A stretch of 64,000 nucleotides of DNA from Dryobates pubescens (taxonomy: Eukaryota; Chordata; Aves; Piciformes; Picidae): the NCBI RefSeq assembly GCF_014839835.1, contig NC_071618.1, positions 744,001-808,000 on the forward strand. The letters run 5' to 3'. The stretch's first letter is position 1. Each line of letters begins with the position of its first letter. The notes below the pieces were generated by a model, which ran no database searches, was not told the origin of the DNA, and was given only the letters and a program-made list of their open reading frames with translations. This document shows positions 51,401 to 63,400 of this stretch, in pieces. Position numbers and translations under genes: made by a program.

Positions 51401-54400
51401 AGAGGTTTTTCCCTACTTTCTCTTATTTGTTTTTGTCTTTTGCACAAAAGGTTGGCAGTTTCCCAGGCAGAGCTGCAATCACAATAGATTCACATTAACA
51501 AGATGCAGCCTGTAGTCTTTCAAACTCATGTTGTAACCTGTGCTGCTGTCACACGAAGTCACGATCGGATCGCTGGTCCAGATGCACTAAACACAAGATA
51601 TGGGAAATACTGCTGCTGTTCTAGTAGGTAACCCTCCCTCTGAATCAATAGCCACTGCATCAGAATAGTGCAGAAGGAGATGCCTGACTGGTCTGGTGGA
51701 GGTGATCTCAAGTTGGCCTGAAGGTACCAACTGTACTAAACCTCCAGAGGAGAGAGTAACTCGTGCTGAGGAAGCTCCTCCTTACAATGACCTTTCAGAT
51801 GATGAGAAGAAATATGCTTTGTTCACAGACGGTTCCTGTCGTCTCGTCGGGAACAAGCGAAGGTGGAAGTCTGCTGTGTGGAGTCCAACATGCCGAGTTG
51901 CAGAGGCAAAGGATGGAGAAGGAGAATCCAGTCAGTTTGCAGAGGTAAAAGCTGTCCAGCTAGCTCTCGACGTAGCTGAACGTGAGAGATGGCCAAAGCT
52001 TTATCTCTACACCGACTCATGGTTGGTAGCCAATGCTCTATGGGGTTGGCTAAAGAACTGGAAGAAGAATGGCTGGCAGAGGAAAGGAAAGCCCATCTGG
52101 GCAGCCGACCTGTGGCAAGACATTGCTGATCGAATCGAGAGAATTCCAGTGAAAGTGAGACACATTGATGCTCACATTCCTAAGAGCAAAGCTACTGAGG
52201 AACAGCAGCACAACCATCAGGCAGATCTAGCTGCAAGAGTTTCTCAAGTAGACAAGGACTCTGAACTTGATCTCGACTGGAAACACCGAGGTGAGATATT
52301 CTTAGCTCGGTGGGCTCACGATTCATCAGGACATCAAGGCAGAGATGCAACATACCAGTGGGCTCGTGACAGATCCATAGACATTTCCATGGATGCTATC
52401 ACACAAGTCATCCATGACTGTGACATTTGTGCTGCTATTATGCAGGCAAAGCGAATTAAGCCCTTGTGGTATGGCGACAGATGGTCCAAGTACAGGTATT
52501 TTACAATATATACAGGAATATACAGCAAATAAACTCAACCAGAAACCAGACCCCCCACAGAGGGGGCTTCCCCCTGTGCCCTCTTCACCCCCTACCTCCC
52601 TTCTCCCCCAAAGAGGTAGAAGAAGAGACGAGGATGGTTAGCAGGACAAGGGAAGAAGCAGACAGGCCTGTTACAGGGAGGGAGTTAGTTCTTATCTCTT
52701 GGCAAGAAGCCCAGAAGCAGATCCAGCCGAAAGGGACAGCGAAGGAAGGAAGACTGAGAGAAAGTTCCCAACTCCCCTGGGTCCAATCTCTCCTCCCACA
52801 ATCCTACCAATGAAATTCGTTTAGAATACCAAAATATTTTACAAACATTTAGCCAGTGTGCCCCTTCCTTAAAGGCACAGCGTCAAACGGCCACAAGAAT
52901 GCAGAAGAACATTGAATTAAAAAGAGCTGATGCAATTTTTTACATGATCAAATGCACTGAAAACTTGATATCCTGCCATTACTTCTAGATAAGCAGTTGT
53001 ATTTACATCTAGAAGCAGCATCTGAGATTTACAGTCAGGATTTCAACATGGAATTCTTCATACCAGGATAGCAACCTGACTGTCATCTTTCTATATTGGA
53101 ACTTCTGGAGGCAACCAACTCCTCTTGCTGCCTGGTCTACACTAAGCAGGATCTTTGACATTACCCTTGAACCATGGACATGTGCCAGCAAGGTAGTCCT
53201 TGAAAGCTATTTCAGTCAACCTCACAAAATAAGTGTGACTGGTCTTCAGGTTTCCCAGGAAGACCATCTGGTAGATATTAGGTTGAATTTGGAGCAGCTA
53301 TGATGAACTTAAATTGTTTCATAGTATCAGTGCTGCCTGCACCTATTGAAAGTAAATGTCACTGGTGATCCAAAGCAAAGCAGCCTGTAAAGACTATAGC
53401 TATAAATGGTTTTGTCTACCAAATCAAAAGGCAGTAACAGAATTTTTCCTTAGGAAAAATCTTAAAATTGAAGATTAAATGATCCCTAGCAGGGAAAGAA
53501 GCAAAAATTAACATCTTCAGAACTAATCCCTTTAAAGCAATTCAATGCAAAAATATACAGAATACAGAATTAACCAGGTTGGAAAAGACCTTTGGGATCA
53601 TCGAGTCTGACCTATCACCCAACACCAGCTAATCAACTAAACCATGGCACTAAGTGCCTCATCAAGTCTCTTTTTAAACACCTCCAGTGATGGTGACTCC
53701 ACCACCTCCCTGGGCAGCACATTCCAATGGCAAATCTCTCTTTCTGTGAAGAATTTCTTCTAACGTCCAGCCTAAACCTCCCAGGCATAGCTTGAGACTG
53801 TGTCCTCTTGTTCTGGTGCTGGTTGCCTGGGAGAAGAGACCAATCCCCACCTGGCTACAACCTCCTTGCAGGTAGTTGTAGACATCAAGATAAGGTCACC
53901 CCTGAGCCTCCTCTTCTCCAGGCTAAACAACCCCAGCTCCCTCATCCGTTCCTCATAGGGCTTGTGGAGCAGCACTTCCCACTTCGATCTAGATGGGATG
54001 CTTAGGGCCACATTCTGCTGCAAGTGGAAGGTGTTATCTGCAGCCCCCTGGTCAGTTGCTCAATAGGCACTGCCACAGCCCTCCAGCCTGGTGTCTCTGC
54101 ACTCTAGAGAGAGTAGCAAGAAGAGCACAGGTATCACAGAACGTTAGGGACTGGAAGGGACCTCAAAAGATAATCTAGTCCAGCCCCACTGCCAGAGCAG
54201 GACCACCTATATCAGATCACACAGGAACACATGCAGATGGCTTTTGAATACCTCCAGAGAAGGACATGATAGAGTTAACAATGAGTTAACAGTGCCAGCC
54301 ACAAAGATGCATCTTATCAACAAATGACATGAAGCCTTGTAAACAAGTTTGTCCTGTTGGGAATGGAAGGGAATGGAATAGAATAAACCAGGTTGGAAGA

Positions 54401-57400
54401 GACCTTCAAGATCATCGAGTCCAACCTGTCATCCAACACCACCTAATCAACTAAACCATGCAACCAAGCACCCCATTAAGTCTCCTCCTGAACACCTCCA
54501 GTGATAGTGACTCCACCACCTCCACGGGCAGCACATTCCAATAGGCAATCACTCCCTCTGTGTAGAACTTCCTCCTAACCTCCAGCCTAAACCTCCCCTG
54601 GCGCAGCCTGAGACTATGTCCTCTTGTTCTGGACCAGGTTGCCTGGGAGAAGAGACCAACCTCTGCCTGTCTACAACCTCCCTTAAGGTAGTTGTAGAGA
54701 GCAATAAGGTCACCCCTGAGTCTCCTCTTCTCCAGGCTAAGCAACCCAATGACTGGGAACTAATGAAGGGCATAAGTAGGGATGTTATTTCAATATCAGC
54801 AGTTCAAATCTTTGTCTTTTTTTCTTCCTGGTCACATGAAATTAGTAATCTCCAAGAGAAAGTAAGAACATTTGGAGGAAGACATCCTTCTTTTTTCATT
54901 CATACCAGATCTGAGCAAATATTGATCCAGGTCAACACCTTCCTTCCAGCAGTGGCAGCAATGAACAGATACATAGCAAAAAAATAAGAACAAGACTAGT
55001 ATACACAATACTCCCTTCTGCTACAACCTGTACTCCAACTACCTTAAATTCAAATTGCTTCCTGAGACAGATGTGATCCTGTGTATTTAATAACCCTCAG
55101 TAGATTTGTCTTCAAGGTACCTTGTCAATATCCCCTTGAGACCATCAAAACTTAAGTCGTGAAAAAAGATTTTGGCTTATAAGATCTTTGGAGCTTCCTA
55201 AAGCCTGCAAACACAGCAACAGCTCTTGTATCAGCAGTTTTGATGGGAGAGACAGAATGCTTTGATGATTCTCTCTGAAAGAAAATTCAAGATTTCATTG
55301 TAGAACTAGCTAAATTTTCTGAGTGTCAGTGTTGTAAGTTTTTTCATTTCCTCAGTTCTTGGAAGACAGTCCCTTCAATTCTCTATGAAGTACCTTCTCT
55401 AGTTTAGGTTTTTCTAAAGAAACATTGTTATTCAGGGCACAAAGAACCAGAGCAGCAATGAACTTTCCAATCTTTTTTATCAATTTTTATGAGCGAGTGT
55501 GTGCATAGCAAACATGCAGCACACATTAGCTAGCAGACAAAGCAAGAGGTTAGAAAGTCTTATTAACAGCTAACCAACCATCAGACAAATCCAAGATTTC
55601 TAGTTTTAAGAATCAACCTTTTTGTACTGTGAAACCCTACCTACTTCAAGTTCTTACCTTCCAGAATGATGTAAGATGTAGTTTCTCAAAATGTAAGGAA
55701 AACCACAGTATTTAGAACAAAAGGCTATTTACTGTCTTAGCCAGTAGAAAATGGGGGGGGGGGGGGGGGGGGGGGCGGCAACTGGGACAAAAACAAACAA
55801 ACAAACAAATAAACAACCCACCAAACATGCAGCCATGAATCTCAAATTGGAAGAGATCCACAAGGATCATCAATTCCAAGTCTTTGCTCCTTGCAGGACA
55901 ACCTAACCCATGTGACCAAGACTGTCGTCCAGATTTTCCTCGAACTCTAACAGGCTTGGTGCTGTGATCGTTTCTCTAGGAAGCCTGTTTCCAGTGCCAA
56001 TTATCCTCTTTCTTAAGAACCTTTTCCTAATGTCCAATCTGAGCTTCCCCTGACACAGCTTCATTCAATTTCCTTGTGTCCTGTCACCAGAGAGCACTTC
56101 CTACTCCACTGCCCCTGTTGAGGAAATTGTAGACTACAATGAGGTCACCACTCTGCCTTCCCTTCTCCAAGCTGAATGAACCAAGTGACCTCATCCACTC
56201 CTTGTAAGTCTTGCCCTCAGTATCTTCACCATCTTGACTGCCCTCCTATGGACACACTCTAACAGATGTCTTTCTTACATTGAGGTGGCCAAACCAGGGC
56301 AGTGTGCAATAAACAGGTTATGCACAAAATAAAGCTTCCTTCCCTTCACATTCCTCACAGTTCATGATAATCAACAGCATACAATTCCGAGGCCTGATTG
56401 GTATCCATCTCATTAGACTCAACAGCTCCTCCTGAATCCAGTCTTTGTGAATTTGCCTCATTTGTTTCAGCACCTATTTACTCATATTTCACACTATCCA
56501 GTAGCAACAAGGTCCACAATTGCACTACGAACCAAGTGACAAATACTGTCTTTGCTTCTTAATTTCATTTAGCAGCAGCTAGACTGCATTTGTACCACTA
56601 TCTCAAACTGCAAATTGGTCCTACCACGTAATCTAAACCAAAAAAACCCAAGTCCAAACAGAGCTGATGCCAGGCAGTCTGGTGAAGATAATGTACCATT
56701 TAGCAAAACAGAGGCAGAGCACACATACAAACACTCAGCATGAGTACTTTAGCTGTTCTGCTAGAAGAAACAAAATAGCCCTGACGTTCAGACATCGACA
56801 TTTCACCGTAAAGCATGGGAGTCCCGTCCCTACTTCTATTCATGTCTCACTCCTTCAAGCACTTACCCAGTGCTACTAGATACGGTGCAAATTGCGTTTT
56901 CCCGAGTTTGCCACTAAGCACTGCTCCTACTCCAAATCCTATGACTTGTTCACTAGACATGATCAGAAGTGCTAAATGCTGGACTTTAGCAATATAAAGT
57001 GAGACAGAATGGCCACCATGAAAAACTAAACTGTATGCATCAACACTGACACCTGACTAGCATAAAACTTCATTTTCACATAAGGTGAAAACAAAACCAA
57101 ACCTACACCACCACAAAACAAACAAAAAAGCCAAAATCACGTAAAACATGATGGAATGCCATGATACAGTGCTTCTATCTCTGGAGGTTAAATTTGCAAT
57201 CTTAAGAGGGTTTTTTTAAAGCCAGAATTTTCAAGATCACACTGATATGTACAAGTTTTCAGCAGGAAACTCTCCTTTGAGCAGGCAGGTAAGACTAAAT
57301 GTACTTCTAGAGGACCCTTCCACTCTCAGTAATTCTCTGAATCTCAGATCTTGCCTTAACAGACCAAACCTCTGTTCGGGTTAAATTTCTGTTTCATTTG

Positions 57401-60400
57401 TCAGAGAAAGTTTGTTTAAGGTGAGAAATGCAAATTGAAGGAAAGATTGCACTACAATTCCAAATATTTATTCTATTTCTTTCACTAAGAAAGGCACTAA
57501 GAAAGGAAATTAAAATGCAGAATATCAAAACACCACAAATTCAAGAAGAGAAGCTGTAAAGGAAGTGGGGGCAAACTCAGACATTAGCTGTACAGTACAT
57601 TCTAAATCAAGTGGTTTATTTAGGCTGACATATTGTCCAGATCTTAATTCTTAAATGAAATATATTAACTAGTGGCACACCATAACTTATTCAAGAACAT
57701 TTAAAAAACACACAACCAACCAACCACAACCCTGTGGGAAAAAAAACCACACACACCCAAACCCATGCTAATCTGCAAAGCATGGTCATTTGATTTTATC
57801 TTTCATCATCCCTGTAGACTTGGGGTGGGGGTGGGGGATAATGTCACAATGTTATTAAAGTAACAACAAACAATGCAAAACTGAACAGCCTCCAGAAAAA
57901 AAGGAGGTGTCTTGAAATGGTGAAAGCACATATGAAAATAATTATCCATATACAAGGCATTAAAGTTCACATACAACAAAGCAGCCACTGAAGTGGCATT
58001 TAGGCCTATTTTTGGATATTGATGCAGGGAAGAAAAAGCCCTAAGGAATAAAAGTGCAGCAGTGGTTTCCAGTGGTTGCAACAGTGTACAGATATAAATA
58101 AAGCCTGTGGAAAAAAGGCAATAATATCTGTTTGAGTTCAACAAATGCATCTGAAAGGAAAACAAAAAAGTCAGGAATACTGTGTCCCCTTTCAGATATG
58201 AAGTAGCTGGTTCAAGTAAAATCCAGGGAACAGGAAAATAAGATGCAAAGTGAAAAACAAGAATGCAGAATACCATTATAACATAGCAGTCTAATGTTAC
58301 ATAAGCAAAAACTAGCATCTGTGTCCTACATGAGCTAATGACTTCATCTCTCCCTTAAAGTCCTCACTCTACCACACAAGCAAGAAATAACCTCACTCTA
58401 GTAGTTTCTCTGATAAACCTAATTCAGTTCAGGACAGGGCTTCACAGTGCAAAGCCTTTGACAAAAATAGCAGGAATACAAGCTATTCTTGTGTCTCTCC
58501 ACTCATGTTTTTCCCTAACCCTTGCAGTCTGCATATTGTTGATCATGAGGGCATACATCTATAAGGATTGTGCCATGAACCACAATATCAGATCACAGAA
58601 CAAGCTCAGCTTTTAAGGCCAGCTACATTAAAAGAAAGAAAAAAAAATTAAATCAAGGGCCAATTCAAAACAAGACATTCAGATGCAAGTGACGTAAGTA
58701 TCGTACAGCCTTCTATAGTTTCGTGCATATTACAGGGGAAGCCTGGTTTGTGAAGTCTGAAAGAAAGCAGCATACATGGCTTGGCAGCCTGGGGAAACTA
58801 CTTCTTGCCCTTGGGTAAGCCTGTAAATCTCTGAAAAGGTCTAGATGGTCTGTTTTCCAGAAAAGACTTAGTTGCCATGTACAGTCAAAAGCACCCTCCT
58901 ATGAAGTGTGTTCACCTGGAGGACAGGAGGAATTTGTCTTCATTATATTTAGGCCAAGACAAACCACAGTGGCAAAATTTGTTAGTGTTGTCCAAAATTC
59001 AAACTGTCAATTTCATCATACAGGTATGAAGTAATCTGCTACAATGCTTCTAAAGTAAGATTATTATTATTGTTACTTTCCATCACACAGATACACTAGA
59101 TGTTACTGAAGGGATCAGACAACTCTGCCTGTGATGCTCCCTTACCAGAAGCACCATATAGTTACCATGGTACAGGTACATCTCAGATGTTACCTTCTAG
59201 ACAGAAAAGCATTTCAGTCATTCAAGAACTTCAGAAAAGAGCACAATTGTGATTTTTTTCTTTGTGGTGAGCTAGTAAATGTTTCAGGTACACAGAAGTT
59301 TTCAAATCACATCAAGGATCATTTCTTAGAGCTAAAATATTTTTATCACTGGTTTAATTCCCTATAAAAGCTTTGCTAGTCACTGCCATGAAAAGAGTTG
59401 TGTAAAATCCCACGGTGGTGCCCAGTATCAGCATCCCATACTCTCTGGGTACCAAAGTTTAAATGCCAAAGAAACAAGGTCTGCAACAGCAGCAAATTCT
59501 CAATGACAGGCTCTTCCAGATAGAAAAGCTGTCAGCATATCCAAAAGCTGTGCTTACCCTGAGCAATTTTGAGTGAGATGTCCCTAACAAAGACTACTAC
59601 CTGTGTAGGCCTTGAAAATTGCCGGGTGAAGATAGTGTACCATTTGGCAAAACAGCCTTTTCTAGCTTTGAGTTTTAAAAACCACATAAACGGTGTATTC
59701 ACATTTATGTATACGGTAAGATCTGCTGTTCTTTCTCCAACTCAAGATGTGCAGTCATATATTCTGAGGACCATAAATACACTTTGCAGGGCAGCTCCCA
59801 AAGAGGTGGCTCTCAAGCCTTCAACAGTTTGCAGAAAGACAGAACACCTCTGTAGCTGGGATGATACTAATATCTACAGGTTGAGAGCAAGACAGATGAA
59901 ATACTCCTTTGGTGTCTAGAGATCTGCTGATCAAACAGACTTATAATTCCAGAACAGATGAAGAAATGAAAACATAGGCTTGTTTATTTTGCTAGAAGTT
60001 TTCCATATTGTGCTCCAATGTTACTACATCCAAATCAGGTTCAGCAAGTTTCGACCCAGCATGTGTACTTAGTGCTTAATTTGCTGAGGCTTTATTCATA
60101 CCAGTGCATAGGATGGTAACTTGCTGTGTGCTTGTGTCACACTGACCCAACCAATACAAAACCTTTTCCAAAGAAATAAACAAAGAAAAAAAGATCCTCC
60201 ACAAAAGGAGCACTTAGAACTAGCAGCCATTCTCTACACAGAAATGAGACAGTGGCACTAAAAGATAATCCAGATGCGTAAACTTTTCTAGCCTAACTGA
60301 ATTGTATAAACATCACAGCATCACAGGATGTTAGGGGTTGGAAGAGACCTCCAAAGATCATCGAGAAAAAACAACAGAATAAGATTTGAATAAGCAATAT

Positions 60401-63400
60401 ACAAAAGGCAGTGTAACACATGGCCTAGTGCTCCAAGAACAAATGGCTGGTCAATTATTGCCTAGTCAGACATGATCAGTATTGTACCAAATCCACAAAA
60501 GGCTTTTACCTACCTGTAGTGTCTTCTTCTGATTGTTCCTGAAGTCTTTATGATATTTTTGGCCAAATCAAGGGCTTACAGTCTTTCCAACATAGACTGA
60601 TTACTGTTTGTACGAAAGACTGTGCTAATTGAAGTCACTGAGTAATGAAGTGAATCACAGCATCATAGAATTCACTGGGTTGGAAGGGACCTTTAAAGGT
60701 CATCTAGACCAACCTCCCTGCAGTAAGAACTGACATCTTTAACTAAATCAGATTGCTCAGAGCCCCATGAAGCCCGACTTTGAATGTCTCCAGGGATGGG
60801 GCCTCCATCACGTTCCTGAACAACTTATCCCAGGGTTCCACCACCCTCGCAGTAAAGAGCTTCTTCCTAATGTCCAATCTAAAAATCTACCCTTCTCTAG
60901 TTTAAAACCACTGCTCCATGTCCTATTGTAACTTCAAAACCATGCTTCCCATATTAAATATAAACCCTATTAAATAAAAATTCTAGACAACAATTTTAAT
61001 CTGGAATTCATAGCTTCTTAAACCTAGAGGCTATATTTTATTCTGAAAGCAAGCTCTCATACACAGCAGGTTTATGAGATTGGAATTTCTTGTTTCAAGT
61101 CATCTGATGAGTCCATGAACTGTCTACACAGTGAAGGGGAATGAAAAGATTTTTAAGTTTAGAGGTATAATGAATCATGCCTATCTTTTAGTCATCCCAG
61201 TGAATACCTGAAAATTATTCTGGAATAAAGTTATTTTAACAAATTGGAGAACACAGACATGTGTCAGTTATTGGGACAATTACACAGTTTACTGTCAAGT
61301 AATTCTAGTAATTTTATAAATCGGTGATTACATATCACATCAGCTGAGGTAGTTTAGAATTCCTTGACCTTCCAGTATGGAGATTTACTGTGTACATTAC
61401 TGAGAAATATCTGTACAGTAAATGAATATGCAGATTTCTTTATTTAGCAACTATAAGGCATCCGTATTTACTAGCTCATCTGTTTACAGTGTTCATGCTG
61501 TTTGTAGAAGGCTATTAGCCTTAATTTTCAAGTTATTTTCCCATAAAAATGTCAAACATAGAAAAAAGAACTGAGAATGAACTGCTAAAAAAAAAATTAG
61601 CAGTATTAATAGATTTCCCCCCCCCCCCTTTTTTTAGGGTGCCTACTACAAAGAGATTACAGTCCATGACTATGGCTCCCAGTAATATTTTTTAAACACT
61701 GTCAATCTGGTTTCTCAAAGTCAGAAAGAAAATCCTAAAATCTTTTTAAAATACAGGGTATTTTTTTCATTTCATATCATTCTCCTGTAAAAACATCTTT
61801 GTAAAGTGTCTTTTTGTTGTTGGTACAAAAAACCTGTGCTTTTTCTGTTAGACAAAGCAGAGATAGCAATGTTACGCTTATCAGCAAAACTACCTAGCCT
61901 CACATTATGACCATTTCTTGCTGTACTGAAGCTGCACATATGCTGAGCAGAGATTATACCACTTCTCAGAAACTTTTGCTGTAATTTTTAATAAAAGTAT
62001 AGTTGGTCAAAGTTCTAATTATTTATTTTTAAGAAGCCTTCATTAATGCATGCAATAATGTCTGCAACAATCTAACGCATTTTAGGCTAGGAAACACCAC
62101 AGACAAAGCTATTCTTAGAAGAAAATCGTCTACTTTTGTTTAAGGAGAAACAGAGCTCCAACAGGGCAGTAGGCCTTCTTTCAAATAGCCAGAAAAAAAA
62201 ATGCTTAACAAACCTACACTTTTCATCTTGCAGAAAAAAAAGCTGAACTACACAGCATAACTCAGAAAAAGCACAGAACATTTCAGGATGAAGTCTTTAC
62301 TGTATCATATTAATCACTGAAGGAATTCTGTGTAGCAATTACAAAACAAACGTAAGGGAGTCAAATAAATAGTAATGCAAGCAAGAGATAAAATTGGATG
62401 GAGTGAAGAAATACAAATGCAAATCTAAGGATTAGTTATAAAAAGACAATAATTTAAACTTAGCATCTTCAAATTTTCCCAAACACACACAGCTCACAGT
62501 GCCCATGGCAGGTACACAAATAAGTACCTAGAGCTGCTGCTCTCCAAGAGATGGATAGAGAGGTAAGATATAGAGGGTACCAGTATCTCAATCTGGAGCA
62601 AACACCACAGTTCTCCTTGGGCATAGATGCAATAGCTCCCATGTTAAAACGTTCAGTTCCTTCATGTTCACTTTAAAGATTAAATCAATCCCAAAACAAT
62701 AGAGAATTTCACACCACTGCAAAGGAATAAAGTTCTTTAGCTATGGAAAACTTGATTTATAGGAATATGGCTTGTCTAGGATGTCACAAGAAACTTGTGC
62801 AGTTGGGGATATTTCACTCCTGTTCTCAGCTTTGTAGAAGACAGAGAATCTGATAACAGTCTTCACAGCTGAGACCTCCTTAAGCAAACTTAAATGAAAC
62901 TTCAGTTTTAGAACTTGGAGACATATTAAAAGCAAAAAAAAAAAAAAAAAAGGAAAATACAGAGGTCATATTAAGTATATGTAATTCTCAGCAGGCCAAC
63001 AGAATTACTTCTGAAAGCACTCTATCATTTTCCTAAATTTGATTTCCACTAAATCACAGTCAAACTGTTTGGACTTACAGTATCTACACTGCCCAGAAAA
63101 TAAATCTGATAACTGTGTACCTAACACCTCAAACTGCATCACTCACTTGATGATGGACTAAATAATAGCATGAAGAGAATGTGAAGACTCCTAGCCATTA
63201 TTTTGATATTGAAGGCAATTAGCCTATCTCCATCACTATGTATAAGCATCACTCTATTCATGTCCACTATTCTATTGATAAACAGAAAAAGCTGGGCTTT
63301 TCAATATTGTTTCTCTTAAAAGCCCAAGACTGACATTATCTCCTTTTCACAAAACAAAAAGACAGACATCTATCTACATCTTGAAGGAAAAACAGATCCT

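Noticed and set aside
57806-58318. 170-codon hydrophobic open frame on the MGAT4A sense strand
   Set aside because: I recognise no family. By rough count, one or two open frames of this length are expected by chance among all frames of 64 kb.
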